Origin: Gemmatimonadales bacterium
GTDB lineage: Bacteria > Gemmatimonadota > Gemmatimonadetes > Gemmatimonadales > GWC2-71-9
Assembly: GCA_011772755.1 (NCBI GenBank)
Contig: WVYX01000107.1
Coordinates: 323 to 58,995, forward strand
Reading direction: 5' to 3'
Length of the DNA: 58,673 nucleotides
The notes under the pieces were generated by a model. It saw nothing but the letters and a program-made list of their open reading frames with translations, was not told the DNA's origin and made no database searches. This document shows, piece after piece, positions 24,471 through 32,372 of the stretch. How positions within the stretch are numbered: the first letter of the stretch is position 1; each line of letters begins with the position of its first letter. The translations under genes and the position numbers were made by a program.

Positions 24471-25625
24471 TCAGAACTCGAACCCCATGGAGACGTTTAC
24501 GTGGTTGGCGTTCATGAGTCCCACCATCGCGTCGGCATAAGTCGTCTCCAGCCGGCGGTACTCGAAGCCGAAGACCAGCGGCCGCGGTCGCCAGTGAAGG
24601 TGTGTCTCCCACGAGGCATTCTTGATGATTCCCACCAGTGGGTCGATGTCTGCATCGTCTGGATCGTCGAGGCCGTAGCCGCCACCGATTTCCCAATCGG
24701 GAGTCGGGTGGAAGTTGAGCTGTGCCCACCCTCCTCTGGTACGGACTGGCGTGCCGCTTGGTGACACGTTCTGACCGATGCCGCCTCCGCCCAGAGTGCC
24801 TAGCGCCTCACCGACGAACGCTTCCCCGCGGAACTCGACGTATCGCGTGATCGCAATGCGGGCCGTGACAGCTGCCGCCTTCGTCACGAGTAAGGAGTCC
24901 GTCCGGAGGAGGAACCAGCCGTAGTGCCCAGCGATACTCAACTCGCCTTCGGTCTGCCCGTCGTCCCATCTGGCGAGAACTCTTCCTTGGATGTACGGTC
25001 GCCTGCTTCGTTCGGCACTGTCGGGTGTTGCGGCGTCGACCACCGCCTCGCCGGTCCGTGGTGCCACGGCTGCGACTTCGAGACCGCCGCGAATGCGGCC
25101 GCCCGATTGCACGCCAACCCTGATCTGGGGTATCCAGGCCGACAGGTTACCGGCCGCCGTGAAGCCGGGTACGCCGACCGACGCGAAGGTCGACGGGTTG
25201 AGGGTCGACATCACGCTGGCTTCCTGGCCGAACAGAAGCCAGGCATTGTGGGACTCGAGCTTGCCTACCGCACGACGCAGCCGCGGCGTAGGGCTGGAGC
25301 GCGTTCCACCGAAGAAATCGACGTCCACCTCACCGGAGGCCCGGCCACCCAGCACGCCGCGGGCAAATCCTGAGAGGGCAAGGCGTGTCTGCCGCAGCGA
25401 GCCGCCACCCGCTTGTGGCGCAGCCGCTGCGAAGGGTGACACAGGGAGTACCACCTGGGGCAACTCCACCAGGTCGACGTTGTCATCGGTGTAGAATCCG
25501 TTGAACAGCACGAGCCCAGAGAGCTCAATGCGGTGGCTTGTTCGGGGTGTAACGGAGCCCTCCTGCGCCGCCAGTGTCGGCGCGAGCCACAGCAGGGTCG
25601 CAGTCAGCCAGAGAACACGCGGCAT
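24471..25625 (-). CDS. Porin-like outer-membrane protein
   Basis: A 384-aa protein with a signal peptide (LWLTATLLWLAPTLAAQ) and a series of amphipathic beta-strands, ending in MGFEF with the C-terminal Phe expected of outer-membrane barrels. A stretch at 100-135 (ASGEVDVDFFGGT, AWLLFGQEA) resembles DcaP/porin-like proteins that pass organic acids. The substrate is not assignable. It is divergent from the TolB/TPR genes. Confidence 0.75.
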   Translation of the reverse strand: MPRVLWLTATLLWLAPTLAAQEGSVTPRTSHRIELSGLVLFNGFYTDDNVDLVELPQVVLPVSPFAAAAPQAGGGSLRQTRLALSGFARGVLGGRASGEVDVDFFGGTRSSPTPRLRRAVGKLESHNAWLLFGQEASVMSTLNPSTFASVGVPGFTAAGNLSAWIPQIRVGVQSGGRIRGGLEVAAVAPRTGEAVVDAATPDSAERSRRPYIQGRVLARWDDGQTEGELSIAGHYGWFLLRTDSLLVTKAAAVTARIAITRYVEFRGEAFVGEALGTLGGGGIGQNVSPSGTPVRTRGGWAQLNFHPTPDWEIGGGYGLDDPDDADIDPLVGIIKNASWETHLHWRPRPLVFGFEYRRLETTYADAMVGLMNANHVNVSMGFEF

Positions 25626-25661
25626 GGTACAAGTCCCGTGGTGCGGAGTCGTCGTGCAACA

Positions 25662-25789
25662 GGGTGCTGAAGAGTAGGGAGATAGAGGCGATGACCATCG
25701 CCTCCCCCACCCACCATCGCTCCTTTCTCAGCACCCCGGTAGCGGGAGTCCCAGCCGCCTTGTGCGGCCGGGCCAGTAAGGTAGCCCGG
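25662..25789. promoter_or_regulatory. Cluster of nested inverted repeats in the divergent porin / TolB-TPR intergenic region
   Basis: The arms are GGGTGCTGA (25662-25670) with TCAGCACCC (25728-25736); inside them GAGGCGAT (25685-25692), loop gacc, ATCGCCTC (25697-25704); then GCCGC (25754-25758) with GCGGC (25764-25768); then CCGGGC (25768-25773) with GCCCGG (25784-25789). Four helices in 128 bp suggest a structured RNA or complex operator. The strand is unknown. Read as minus it would be the leader of the porin-like gene, as plus that of the TolB/TPR genes. No known riboswitch motif fits. Confidence 0.5.
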
Positions 25790-25918
25790 AGGAGCGGGTC
25801 CTGTTGGTGACACGCGCCACACTCGCGCCGGTTGGAAACCCCTGCTCCTGCTTGACCCCGCCGCATTCACGACCCAAGCTAGGAGCAGAAGAGGCTCAGT
25901 CGACATCCTGGAGCCGCT

Positions 25919-28306
25919 ATGCGCGCCTTGTTCTCTTGCTTCGCTCTCGGTTCGGTTCTTCACTTCCTTCCGTTCCAGTCGCTTTGCGCCCAGTGCGCAG
26001 ACGGCACGCCGCCGCCCTGCGAGGTGCGGACGCGGCAGGTGGTGGCGCACGCCGAGCCCCCCTCGGCGGACGAGCGGGGCCGGAGTTTTCTCGTGTTGCC
26101 GTTCCGCAACATCACCCGGTCGCCGGATCATGAGTGGCTGGTGGAGGGTTCGCCCACGCTCCTGGCCGACGCCTTAGGCCAGTGGCAGGAGATATCGGTG
26201 GTGCCGGCGGAGCGGTTGTATCCGGCGCTCAGGCGGCAGGGGTTGGAGCCTGGCGCAGTGATGGAGGAGGAGAAGGTGCGCCGGGTAGCGGAGGAGACCG
26301 GCGGGTGGACGGCCGTCGCCGGTGAGGTGCTCGCCACCGGGGAGCGCATCCGTGTGAGTGCCCGAGCCTATGACGTGGTGACCAAGCAGGTCGTCGTGCG
26401 GGCGGCCGAAGAAATAGAGGGGATGGCCAATATCCGCGTCGCCTATGAACGGTTGGCAGGGCAGCTCCTCAGGACGGCTGGGCTCGACGTACCCGCGCCC
26501 GATCTCTCGGCGGCCACCACGCAGTCGCTCAAGGCGTACAGAGCCTACCTGCGAGGCATGGCGCACTACAATCGCGGTGAAGCGAGAAGTGCTGAGGAAG
26601 CATTCCTGGAGGCGGTGTCGGAAGACAGCACGTTTGCCCAGGCCTACGCGAAACTGGCGATGGCGTCGATGAGTACCCTCGAGCGCCTGGCGGATCCGCA
26701 AGCGCCGGCGTACGGCTATGCCGAGCGTGCGGCGTCGCTCGCCGAGCGCCTCCCAGTGCGCGAGCGACAGCTCGTCCACGCTGTCAATGCCGTGTTTCAC
26801 GGCCAGTTCGGCGCAGCCCGCGAGATTCTCGAGCAACTGGTGGCGGCGGACTCGAGTGACGTAGAGGCGCTGGAGTCCCTGGCGGAGATGGGGCTGTACG
26901 ACTTCATCCTGGTGGAGCGTGGAGGGGTGGAGCGGCCCCGCGGCTCGCTCAACGAGGCCGCCAGGCTGGCCAAGCGGGCCTTGAGCCTGGATCCGGCGCG
27001 CCATCAGAACTACGCTACGCTCGTCACGGTCTACGCCCTCGCCGGCGGCTTCCGATCCGGAAGGCTCTATGGAGTCCGGCGTGAGGGCCAGTCACTGTTT
27101 GCCTTCCTGGCCTCGGTGGCGCAGCCCGCGGCGATGTTCGCCGTGGTAATGAGGGATTCGATGGAGCTCGTACCAGTGGACTCCGTCTCCGTGATTGGGC
27201 GTGACTCCCTGAAAGCTGCCCAGCAGAGGGGGCAAGACGCAGCGCTGGCGTGGGCTGGCCGGTGGCTCACTGCGGCCCCGGACGAAGCCCAGGCCCACTA
27301 CATGGCGTCCATCGCGCATGAGCTGGCTGAAAGCTACGGGGCAGCACTGGTGGAGCTGCGGAAGGCCGATTCTCTCGGGGTCGAGTTTGAGATTGAGAAT
27401 CTGGCTGCCAAGCGAATGGTGGTAATGGCGAAGGCAGGACGGTACGAGGACGCGCTGGAAGTGGCCGACTCACTCTGGAGCGCTGGCTACTTCGTCCCGC
27501 AAACGCTCGCCATAAGCGGCCTGGTGATCGGACATGCTGCCTGGGCGTTCAACCTCAATCTTCAGACCCACAGGCTAGCACAGGCAGAGGAGATGCTTAT
27601 CCGGATGCGGGATGTCGTTCTCACGGATCCAAGGGCCGATACAGCGGCGGCTGAGGGACTCGCCGCCTGTTTCCTTGCCTGCCGCGCCGATCTGAGCACG
27701 CCGCCGGTCTTTCCACAGCTTCCCCCCGAACTGCTGGCGGCAACCTTCGACAGCCTGCTGGCCCAGCTGGATGACATCCCGCGCGGCGGGATCCTGGCGC
27801 GGGGAGTGGGCACCGTGCTTCGGGCGGCGATGGAAGGTACGGCGACGGTGGATGTGTCCCCTGAAATAAGCCAGCAGATGCGAAACGCGGCCGCGAGGGT
27901 GCTCACCAACGTTCGCACGGACTTGGCGGTCTCGATTGCTGAGGGGGCCGTGAACCTGGATACCACCGAGGCGGGGCGACTGGAGATGTTCGGGCTGCTG
28001 CGGCGCGTAGTGGAGCAGGAACCGGACAACCTGGAGGCGCACTATCAGCTTGGGAAGATCGGTGCCCTCACCGGCCAGCAGCTCGATCTCGCCGAGGCCG
28101 CGCTGCAGAAATACTTGGAGCATGAGCCGCCTACGGGCGCGCCCACGAAGGAGGGCGCGCATTGGCGTCTGGGCATGATCTACGAGCACCGTGGACAAAC
28201 CGATCGGGCCATAGCAGCCTATCGGGCCGCTCTCCAGGTCAATCCCGGATTCCGGCCGGCGAAGCAAGCACTGGAGCGGCTGGAGGAAGGCAGGAAGGAA
28301 CCGTAG
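25919..28306 (+). CDS. Exported TolB-like / TPR protein, copy 1
   Basis: A 795-aa protein. A signal peptide is followed at once by CADGTPPPC, then a TolB N-terminal-like domain (FLVLPFRNITRSPDHEWLVEG, ISVVPAERLYPALRR, ETGGWTAVAGEVLATGERI, about 60-190), then TPR-type helices for the rest (AYRAYLRGMAHYNRGEARSAE, HYQLGKIGALTGQ, YEHRGQTDRAIAAYRAALQVN). TolB-like plus TPR proteins are common in Gemmatimonadota-type genomes, often on kinases or adenylate cyclases; here it is a separate exported protein. GGAG lies 5 nt before the ATG. The function is unknown. Confidence 0.85.
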   Translation: MRALFSCFALGSVLHFLPFQSLCAQCADGTPPPCEVRTRQVVAHAEPPSADERGRSFLVLPFRNITRSPDHEWLVEGSPTLLADALGQWQEISVVPAERLYPALRRQGLEPGAVMEEEKVRRVAEETGGWTAVAGEVLATGERIRVSARAYDVVTKQVVVRAAEEIEGMANIRVAYERLAGQLLRTAGLDVPAPDLSAATTQSLKAYRAYLRGMAHYNRGEARSAEEAFLEAVSEDSTFAQAYAKLAMASMSTLERLADPQAPAYGYAERAASLAERLPVRERQLVHAVNAVFHGQFGAAREILEQLVAADSSDVEALESLAEMGLYDFILVERGGVERPRGSLNEAARLAKRALSLDPARHQNYATLVTVYALAGGFRSGRLYGVRREGQSLFAFLASVAQPAAMFAVVMRDSMELVPVDSVSVIGRDSLKAAQQRGQDAALAWAGRWLTAAPDEAQAHYMASIAHELAESYGAALVELRKADSLGVEFEIENLAAKRMVVMAKAGRYEDALEVADSLWSAGYFVPQTLAISGLVIGHAAWAFNLNLQTHRLAQAEEMLIRMRDVVLTDPRADTAAAEGLAACFLACRADLSTPPVFPQLPPELLAATFDSLLAQLDDIPRGGILARGVGTVLRAAMEGTATVDVSPEISQQMRNAAARVLTNVRTDLAVSIAEGAVNLDTTEAGRLEMFGLLRRVVEQEPDNLEAHYQLGKIGALTGQQLDLAEAALQKYLEHEPPTGAPTKEGAHWRLGMIYEHRGQTDRAIAAYRAALQVNPGFRPAKQALERLEEGRKEP

Positions 28307-30454
28307 GTGCAGGCGATGTCGTGTAGCACGCGCGCGGGCATCGCCGCCGCTTGCCTGCTGTCAATGGTGACCGGTGCGGTGCGCGCCCAGTGCGCCGACG
28401 GCACCCCGCCGCCGTGCGACGTGCCACGACGCGCAGCAGCAGCCCGCGCGCAGCCTCCACCTCCAGAGCAGCGTGCCCGCAGCTTCTTGATCCTTCCGTT
28501 TCGCAATCTGACCCGCTCTCCGGAGCACGAGTGGCTCGTGGAGGGCTCCGTGGCAATGCTGGGCGATGTCCTGGGCCAGTGGCAGGAGATTTCCGTGGTG
28601 CGGGAGGGGAGACTGTATCCCGCGCTGCGCCGCCACGGGTTGACGCCGGGTGGTACGCCGGACGAGCAAGCGGTGCGCCGAGTGGCTGAGGAGACCGGCG
28701 GCTGGACTGTCGTGTCCGGCGACGTGCTGGCGACCGGTGAGAATGTGCGCATAAGAGCGCGGGCGTATGACGCCGTTACCGGCCGCGACGTGGCTCGCGC
28801 AGAGGAGCTCGTGGGGCGCGACGAGGACATCACGGCCGCCTTCAGGCGTCTGGGGTTTAGTCTATCGGGTCCCAGCGACCTGGTGCGTCGCCCGGACTGG
28901 ATGTCGGCCCGGGCGACTACGCGCTCGCTCGACGCGTACAAAGCGTATCTGCGCGGCCTAGTGCTCTACAGTAATCGAACAGATGTAGCGGCGGCGCTGG
29001 ATGCGTTTCGCGAAGCGGTGGCACTGGACTCCACGTTCGCATTGGCTCACGCACTGCTCGCCATCACGTATGGGGCGGAGGTCGTCCTATTCGACAATCC
29101 AGAGGCTATGGCCGCCTTCGTCAATCCGCAGAGTGAGGCCAATCGAGCGATACAGCGGGCGACAGCCCTGTCCGCGCACCTCCCCCCGTGGGAGCGCCGA
29201 CTCATGCAGGCGATCAGCGCCGTTTTTCGAGCGCAGTTCACCGACGCGAGGGGCGCGCTGGAGGACCTGTTCGCCGCCGAGCCGACCGACGAGGTGATGG
29301 GACTCCTGGCGGTATTGGAGATGTACGATCCCATCATGGTTACTGAGAGCGGCGTCGAGCGGCGCAGGGGATCGCTCAATGCCGCCGCTCGGCTCGCGAA
29401 GCGCATGATCTACGTCAATCCGGCGCGGCATGACGCGCTTGCCTATCTCGTGCGAATCTACCGCGAGGCGGCTGGTTACTGGGTCGGCTGGTCTGGGGGC
29501 TTCCGCCGGGAGCTGGCGTCGCTCATTGACTACGCCATGTCGCCGGCGGACTTGCTGTTCGTTCCCGTGCTGCGGGACAGCATCGAGTTCGTCCAAGTCA
29601 GTCCCATCGATTCACTGCGACTCCTGCCGGAGGACTCAGTAGAGGCGGCGCGAGCCCGAGCACGAACTGCGGCCCGCGGGTGGGCCGATCAGTGGGTGGC
29701 TGCGGCACCGACGGACGCCCGCACACAGTCATGGGTGTCCCACATACTCGAGCTCGATGGGGATCTCGAGGCTGCCTTCGGCGCGCTCCGTGCAGCTGAG
29801 GCAGTGGCTGGCCCCCTGCAGCGCGACCGGTTTCGTCCCCGCCGCATGGTGCTCCTGGGAAAGCTCGGTCGGTACTCGGACGCCGGTGCACTGCTGGACT
29901 CCGTCTGGGCCGATGGCCGGTTGGCGACGCGCCAGTTCAGCCCACTGTTCCCGAGGGACCGGTTCGTGGCCCTGGCGTGGGCCGTGGGGTTATCGCTGAG
30001 CAAAGGCCAGCTTGAGCGGGCGGACTCGGCGTACGGCTTGCTGGAGTTGGAGATCTCCGGATCACTGAAAGACTACGAAAACCTCGTCGCTGCGGCTATC
30101 ACCGGCTCGCTACCGCGTCCCGGCAAGCACTGGTGGGCGCTGTCGGCGGCGCAGTTGCCCGCGGGCCTGGTGCTCGCGGGACTAGATACCCTGCTGCAGA
30201 ACATCCGGCAGCTTGCGCCAGGTGGTTTCCTCGCCCGCAACATGCCGTATCTGCTGAGGGGAGCGTCCCGCCAGGCTGGCGCTGGGGACCGATCACGTCT
30301 GGCGGCAACGGCGATTGAGGCGGCGTTGGCGCTAGCCGATGCTGAGCGCGAGGCGCTGGCGCTCGAGTTGGCGTGGTTCGCGGTGGAGGTCGACCCTGCC
30401 CTTGGTGTCCGGGTTGCGGACGAGCCGTGGTATCGAGCGAGGAGGCCGCTCTAG
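28307..30454 (+). CDS. Exported TolB-like / TPR protein, copy 2 (tandem paralogue)
   Basis: A 715-aa paralogue of the preceding gene, directly adjacent (GTG 28307, or ATG 28316 with a better-spaced site). It shares the CADGTPPPC motif after the signal, the FLILPFRNLTRSPEHEWLVEG and ALRRHGLTPGG domain, and TPR-type repeats. The middle has diverged and the C-terminal TPR block is shorter. Its TAG stop shares bases with the stop of the convergent kinase (CTAG at 30451-30454). Probably from a tandem duplication, with the two proteins perhaps binding different partners. Confidence 0.85.
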   Translation: MQAMSCSTRAGIAAACLLSMVTGAVRAQCADGTPPPCDVPRRAAAARAQPPPPEQRARSFLILPFRNLTRSPEHEWLVEGSVAMLGDVLGQWQEISVVREGRLYPALRRHGLTPGGTPDEQAVRRVAEETGGWTVVSGDVLATGENVRIRARAYDAVTGRDVARAEELVGRDEDITAAFRRLGFSLSGPSDLVRRPDWMSARATTRSLDAYKAYLRGLVLYSNRTDVAAALDAFREAVALDSTFALAHALLAITYGAEVVLFDNPEAMAAFVNPQSEANRAIQRATALSAHLPPWERRLMQAISAVFRAQFTDARGALEDLFAAEPTDEVMGLLAVLEMYDPIMVTESGVERRRGSLNAAARLAKRMIYVNPARHDALAYLVRIYREAAGYWVGWSGGFRRELASLIDYAMSPADLLFVPVLRDSIEFVQVSPIDSLRLLPEDSVEAARARARTAARGWADQWVAAAPTDARTQSWVSHILELDGDLEAAFGALRAAEAVAGPLQRDRFRPRRMVLLGKLGRYSDAGALLDSVWADGRLATRQFSPLFPRDRFVALAWAVGLSLSKGQLERADSAYGLLELEISGSLKDYENLVAAAITGSLPRPGKHWWALSAAQLPAGLVLAGLDTLLQNIRQLAPGGFLARNMPYLLRGASRQAGAGDRSRLAATAIEAALALADAEREALALELAWFAVEVDPALGVRVADEPWYRARRPL

Positions 30455-32262
30455 CCGCCCGGCGACACTGACACCGCGCAGCGAAAGCCTGTGGACTGGA
30501 GGTTCCCCCGATCAAGCGTGGGAGGCAGAAAGCCGCGATAGCTGGCCTGTGCCAGGGAGTCCGGCGTGTTGTAGGCGCCACCCCGAATGACGTAGAACTG
30601 CGCACCGTCCTCCAGCACGGTGCCCCCGGGGTACGGTAACAGGCGAGAGCCGGTCCACTCCCACACATTCCCGATGAGATCGAACAGGCCAAGGGCGTTC
30701 TGGCTGTAGCCGACCTGTGTCGGCCGGTTCAACCGCCCGGACTGGGTGTTGGGTCGGCCCGGGGCATCCGTGTCCGACCATGGGAAGCGGAACTCGGCGG
30801 GTCCACGGGCAGCGGCCTCCCACTCTTGCTCCGTGGGTAGGCGCCCCCCCTCGTAGCGCCGGGCACAATAGTCCCGGGCCTCGAACCAGGTGACCCGGGT
30901 AACCGGAAGCTCGGGGTCGGGCATCGTTGTCCACGGTGTCGGTGCTCCGGTCTCGGCGGCGTACCGGGCGTATTCCCCGACGGTGACCTCCGTCCGCTCG
31001 ATGGCGAGGGAGTCGATGGTCACCGCGTGAGCCGGCCGCGCGAACGCCTGCCCGTCGTCGCGGCCGATGGTGTAGACGCCTCCCGGTATCAGCACCATGC
31101 CGTCGGGCACGACCAGGGGCGCCGCAACTGGAGGCGTCGGCCCCGCAGGCGTGCGGCGCAGCATCCACAAGGTCCCGAGAACGCCGACCACCAGCACAAC
31201 AGCGGCGGCCCACACCACAGACCGCGGAATCGGACGGCGTCGCAGAGCTCTGGTTGCGATCGACCGTGTTCCCGACACCGGCGTCGTGCCGCCGAGGGCC
31301 TGGACGATGTCTCCTGTGCTGGTGATCCGGTCCTCCGGGTTCGATGCGACGCACCCATTGATGACCTCCGCGAGAGGCGGCGGTACGTCAGGGTTGACCT
31401 GCTGGATGGGCTGTGGCGACTCGGTCACCCGCCGGTACAGCAGTGCCTCCGGCGTGGTCCCGGTGAAGGGCGGCGCGCCCGCCAGCATCTCATACGCCAC
31501 GACGCCCAATGCGTAGATGTCCGAGCGGTGATCGACCTTGTCGCCCGTCACCTGCTCCGGACTCATGTAGGCCGGTGTGCCCACCACCATTCCCGTTGAA
31601 GTGAGGTGGCTGCCCTTGGCGGTGCGGGCGATCCCGAAGTCCGTCAGCAGTGCGCGTCCCGTGTCTTTCTCGAGGAGAACGTTGTGGGGCTTGATGTCCC
31701 GGTGAATCACGCCACGCCGGTGGGCGAGATCCAGGGCGCTGGCCACCTCCCGGAAGATCCGCGTCGCCTCTTCCACCGGGAGCTTACCCTCCCGCGCCAG
31801 CCGGTCGGCCAGACTCTCCCCCTCGACGAACGCCATGGCGAGGTAGAAGAGATCCTCCTCCTGGCCGACGAAGTGCACCGGCACGATGTGGGCATGGGAC
31901 AGCTGGGCAATCGTCTCGGCCTCGCGGCGGAACCGCTCGATCACGGTCTTGGAGAGCACCAGGTCGGGTGAGAGGACCTTCACCGCCAGCGCGCGCTTGA
32001 GGGTGAGATCCCGTACCAGATACACTACGGCGAACCCACCGTGGCCGATGGAGCGCTCGACGGTGTAATTAGAACCGAGGGCCGCCTGCAGGCGCTCGCC
32101 CAGCTCCCGGAGTTCTGCTTCCTGGCCTTCGGGTCCCTCAGAACCAGACGGGGTGTAGGGTGTGGTGGCAATGTCACCGGGCCAGTCAGGCACCGGGCTG
32201 TTGCAGGCCGGGCATTGCGCTACGCCTTCGGGGATCTGGTTGCCGCAGTGGATGCAGTGCAT
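30451..32262 (-). CDS. Ser/Thr kinase with N-terminal zinc ribbon and C-terminal FGE-like domain
   Basis: A 603-aa protein. The zinc ribbon has C3, C6, C17 and C20 (MHCIHCGNQIPEGVAQCPAC). A kinase domain (about 60-320) carries HRDIKPHN and DFG. A TM helix sits near 352-369 and an extracytoplasmic formylglycine-generating-enzyme / sulfatase-modifying-factor domain at about 385-600 (GMVLIPGGVYTIG, GGRLPTEQEWEAAARG, GLFDLIGNVWEWTGS, GFRCAV). In other kinases the FGE-like domain is probably a ligand-binding module, not an enzyme. It is convergent with the TolB/TPR pair. Confidence 0.9.
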   Translation of the reverse strand: MHCIHCGNQIPEGVAQCPACNSPVPDWPGDIATTPYTPSGSEGPEGQEAELRELGERLQAALGSNYTVERSIGHGGFAVVYLVRDLTLKRALAVKVLSPDLVLSKTVIERFRREAETIAQLSHAHIVPVHFVGQEEDLFYLAMAFVEGESLADRLAREGKLPVEEATRIFREVASALDLAHRRGVIHRDIKPHNVLLEKDTGRALLTDFGIARTAKGSHLTSTGMVVGTPAYMSPEQVTGDKVDHRSDIYALGVVAYEMLAGAPPFTGTTPEALLYRRVTESPQPIQQVNPDVPPPLAEVINGCVASNPEDRITSTGDIVQALGGTTPVSGTRSIATRALRRRPIPRSVVWAAAVVLVVGVLGTLWMLRRTPAGPTPPVAAPLVVPDGMVLIPGGVYTIGRDDGQAFARPAHAVTIDSLAIERTEVTVGEYARYAAETGAPTPWTTMPDPELPVTRVTWFEARDYCARRYEGGRLPTEQEWEAAARGPAEFRFPWSDTDAPGRPNTQSGRLNRPTQVGYSQNALGLFDLIGNVWEWTGSRLLPYPGGTVLEDGAQFYVIRGGAYNTPDSLAQASYRGFLPPTLDRGNLQSTGFRCAVSVSPGG

Positions 32263-32372
32263 GAGCGTTGCCGCGCACAGGGGCGCTTGATGGTCGCACG
32301 TTACCCCTCTGGTGCGGTCGCAGCAAGTGAGCAGACTGTGTAGGTTTCGCGGTCATTGCGAGCGGAGTGAGG

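Noticed and set aside
23044..24540. Long plus-strand frame of 498 codons
   Set aside because: It is antisense to the PEGA kinase and has no domain pattern.
25662..25789. Known riboswitch (c-di-GMP, cobalamin or glycine type)
   Set aside because: I compared the helices and single-stranded stretches with remembered consensus motifs and none fits, so only a generic structured element is reported.
25525..25866. Minus-strand frame with a CGACH string that looks like a haem c motif
   Set aside because: A single CxxCH in a Pro/Arg-rich frame overlapping the porin-like gene start and the inverted repeats. No cytochrome fold is visible.
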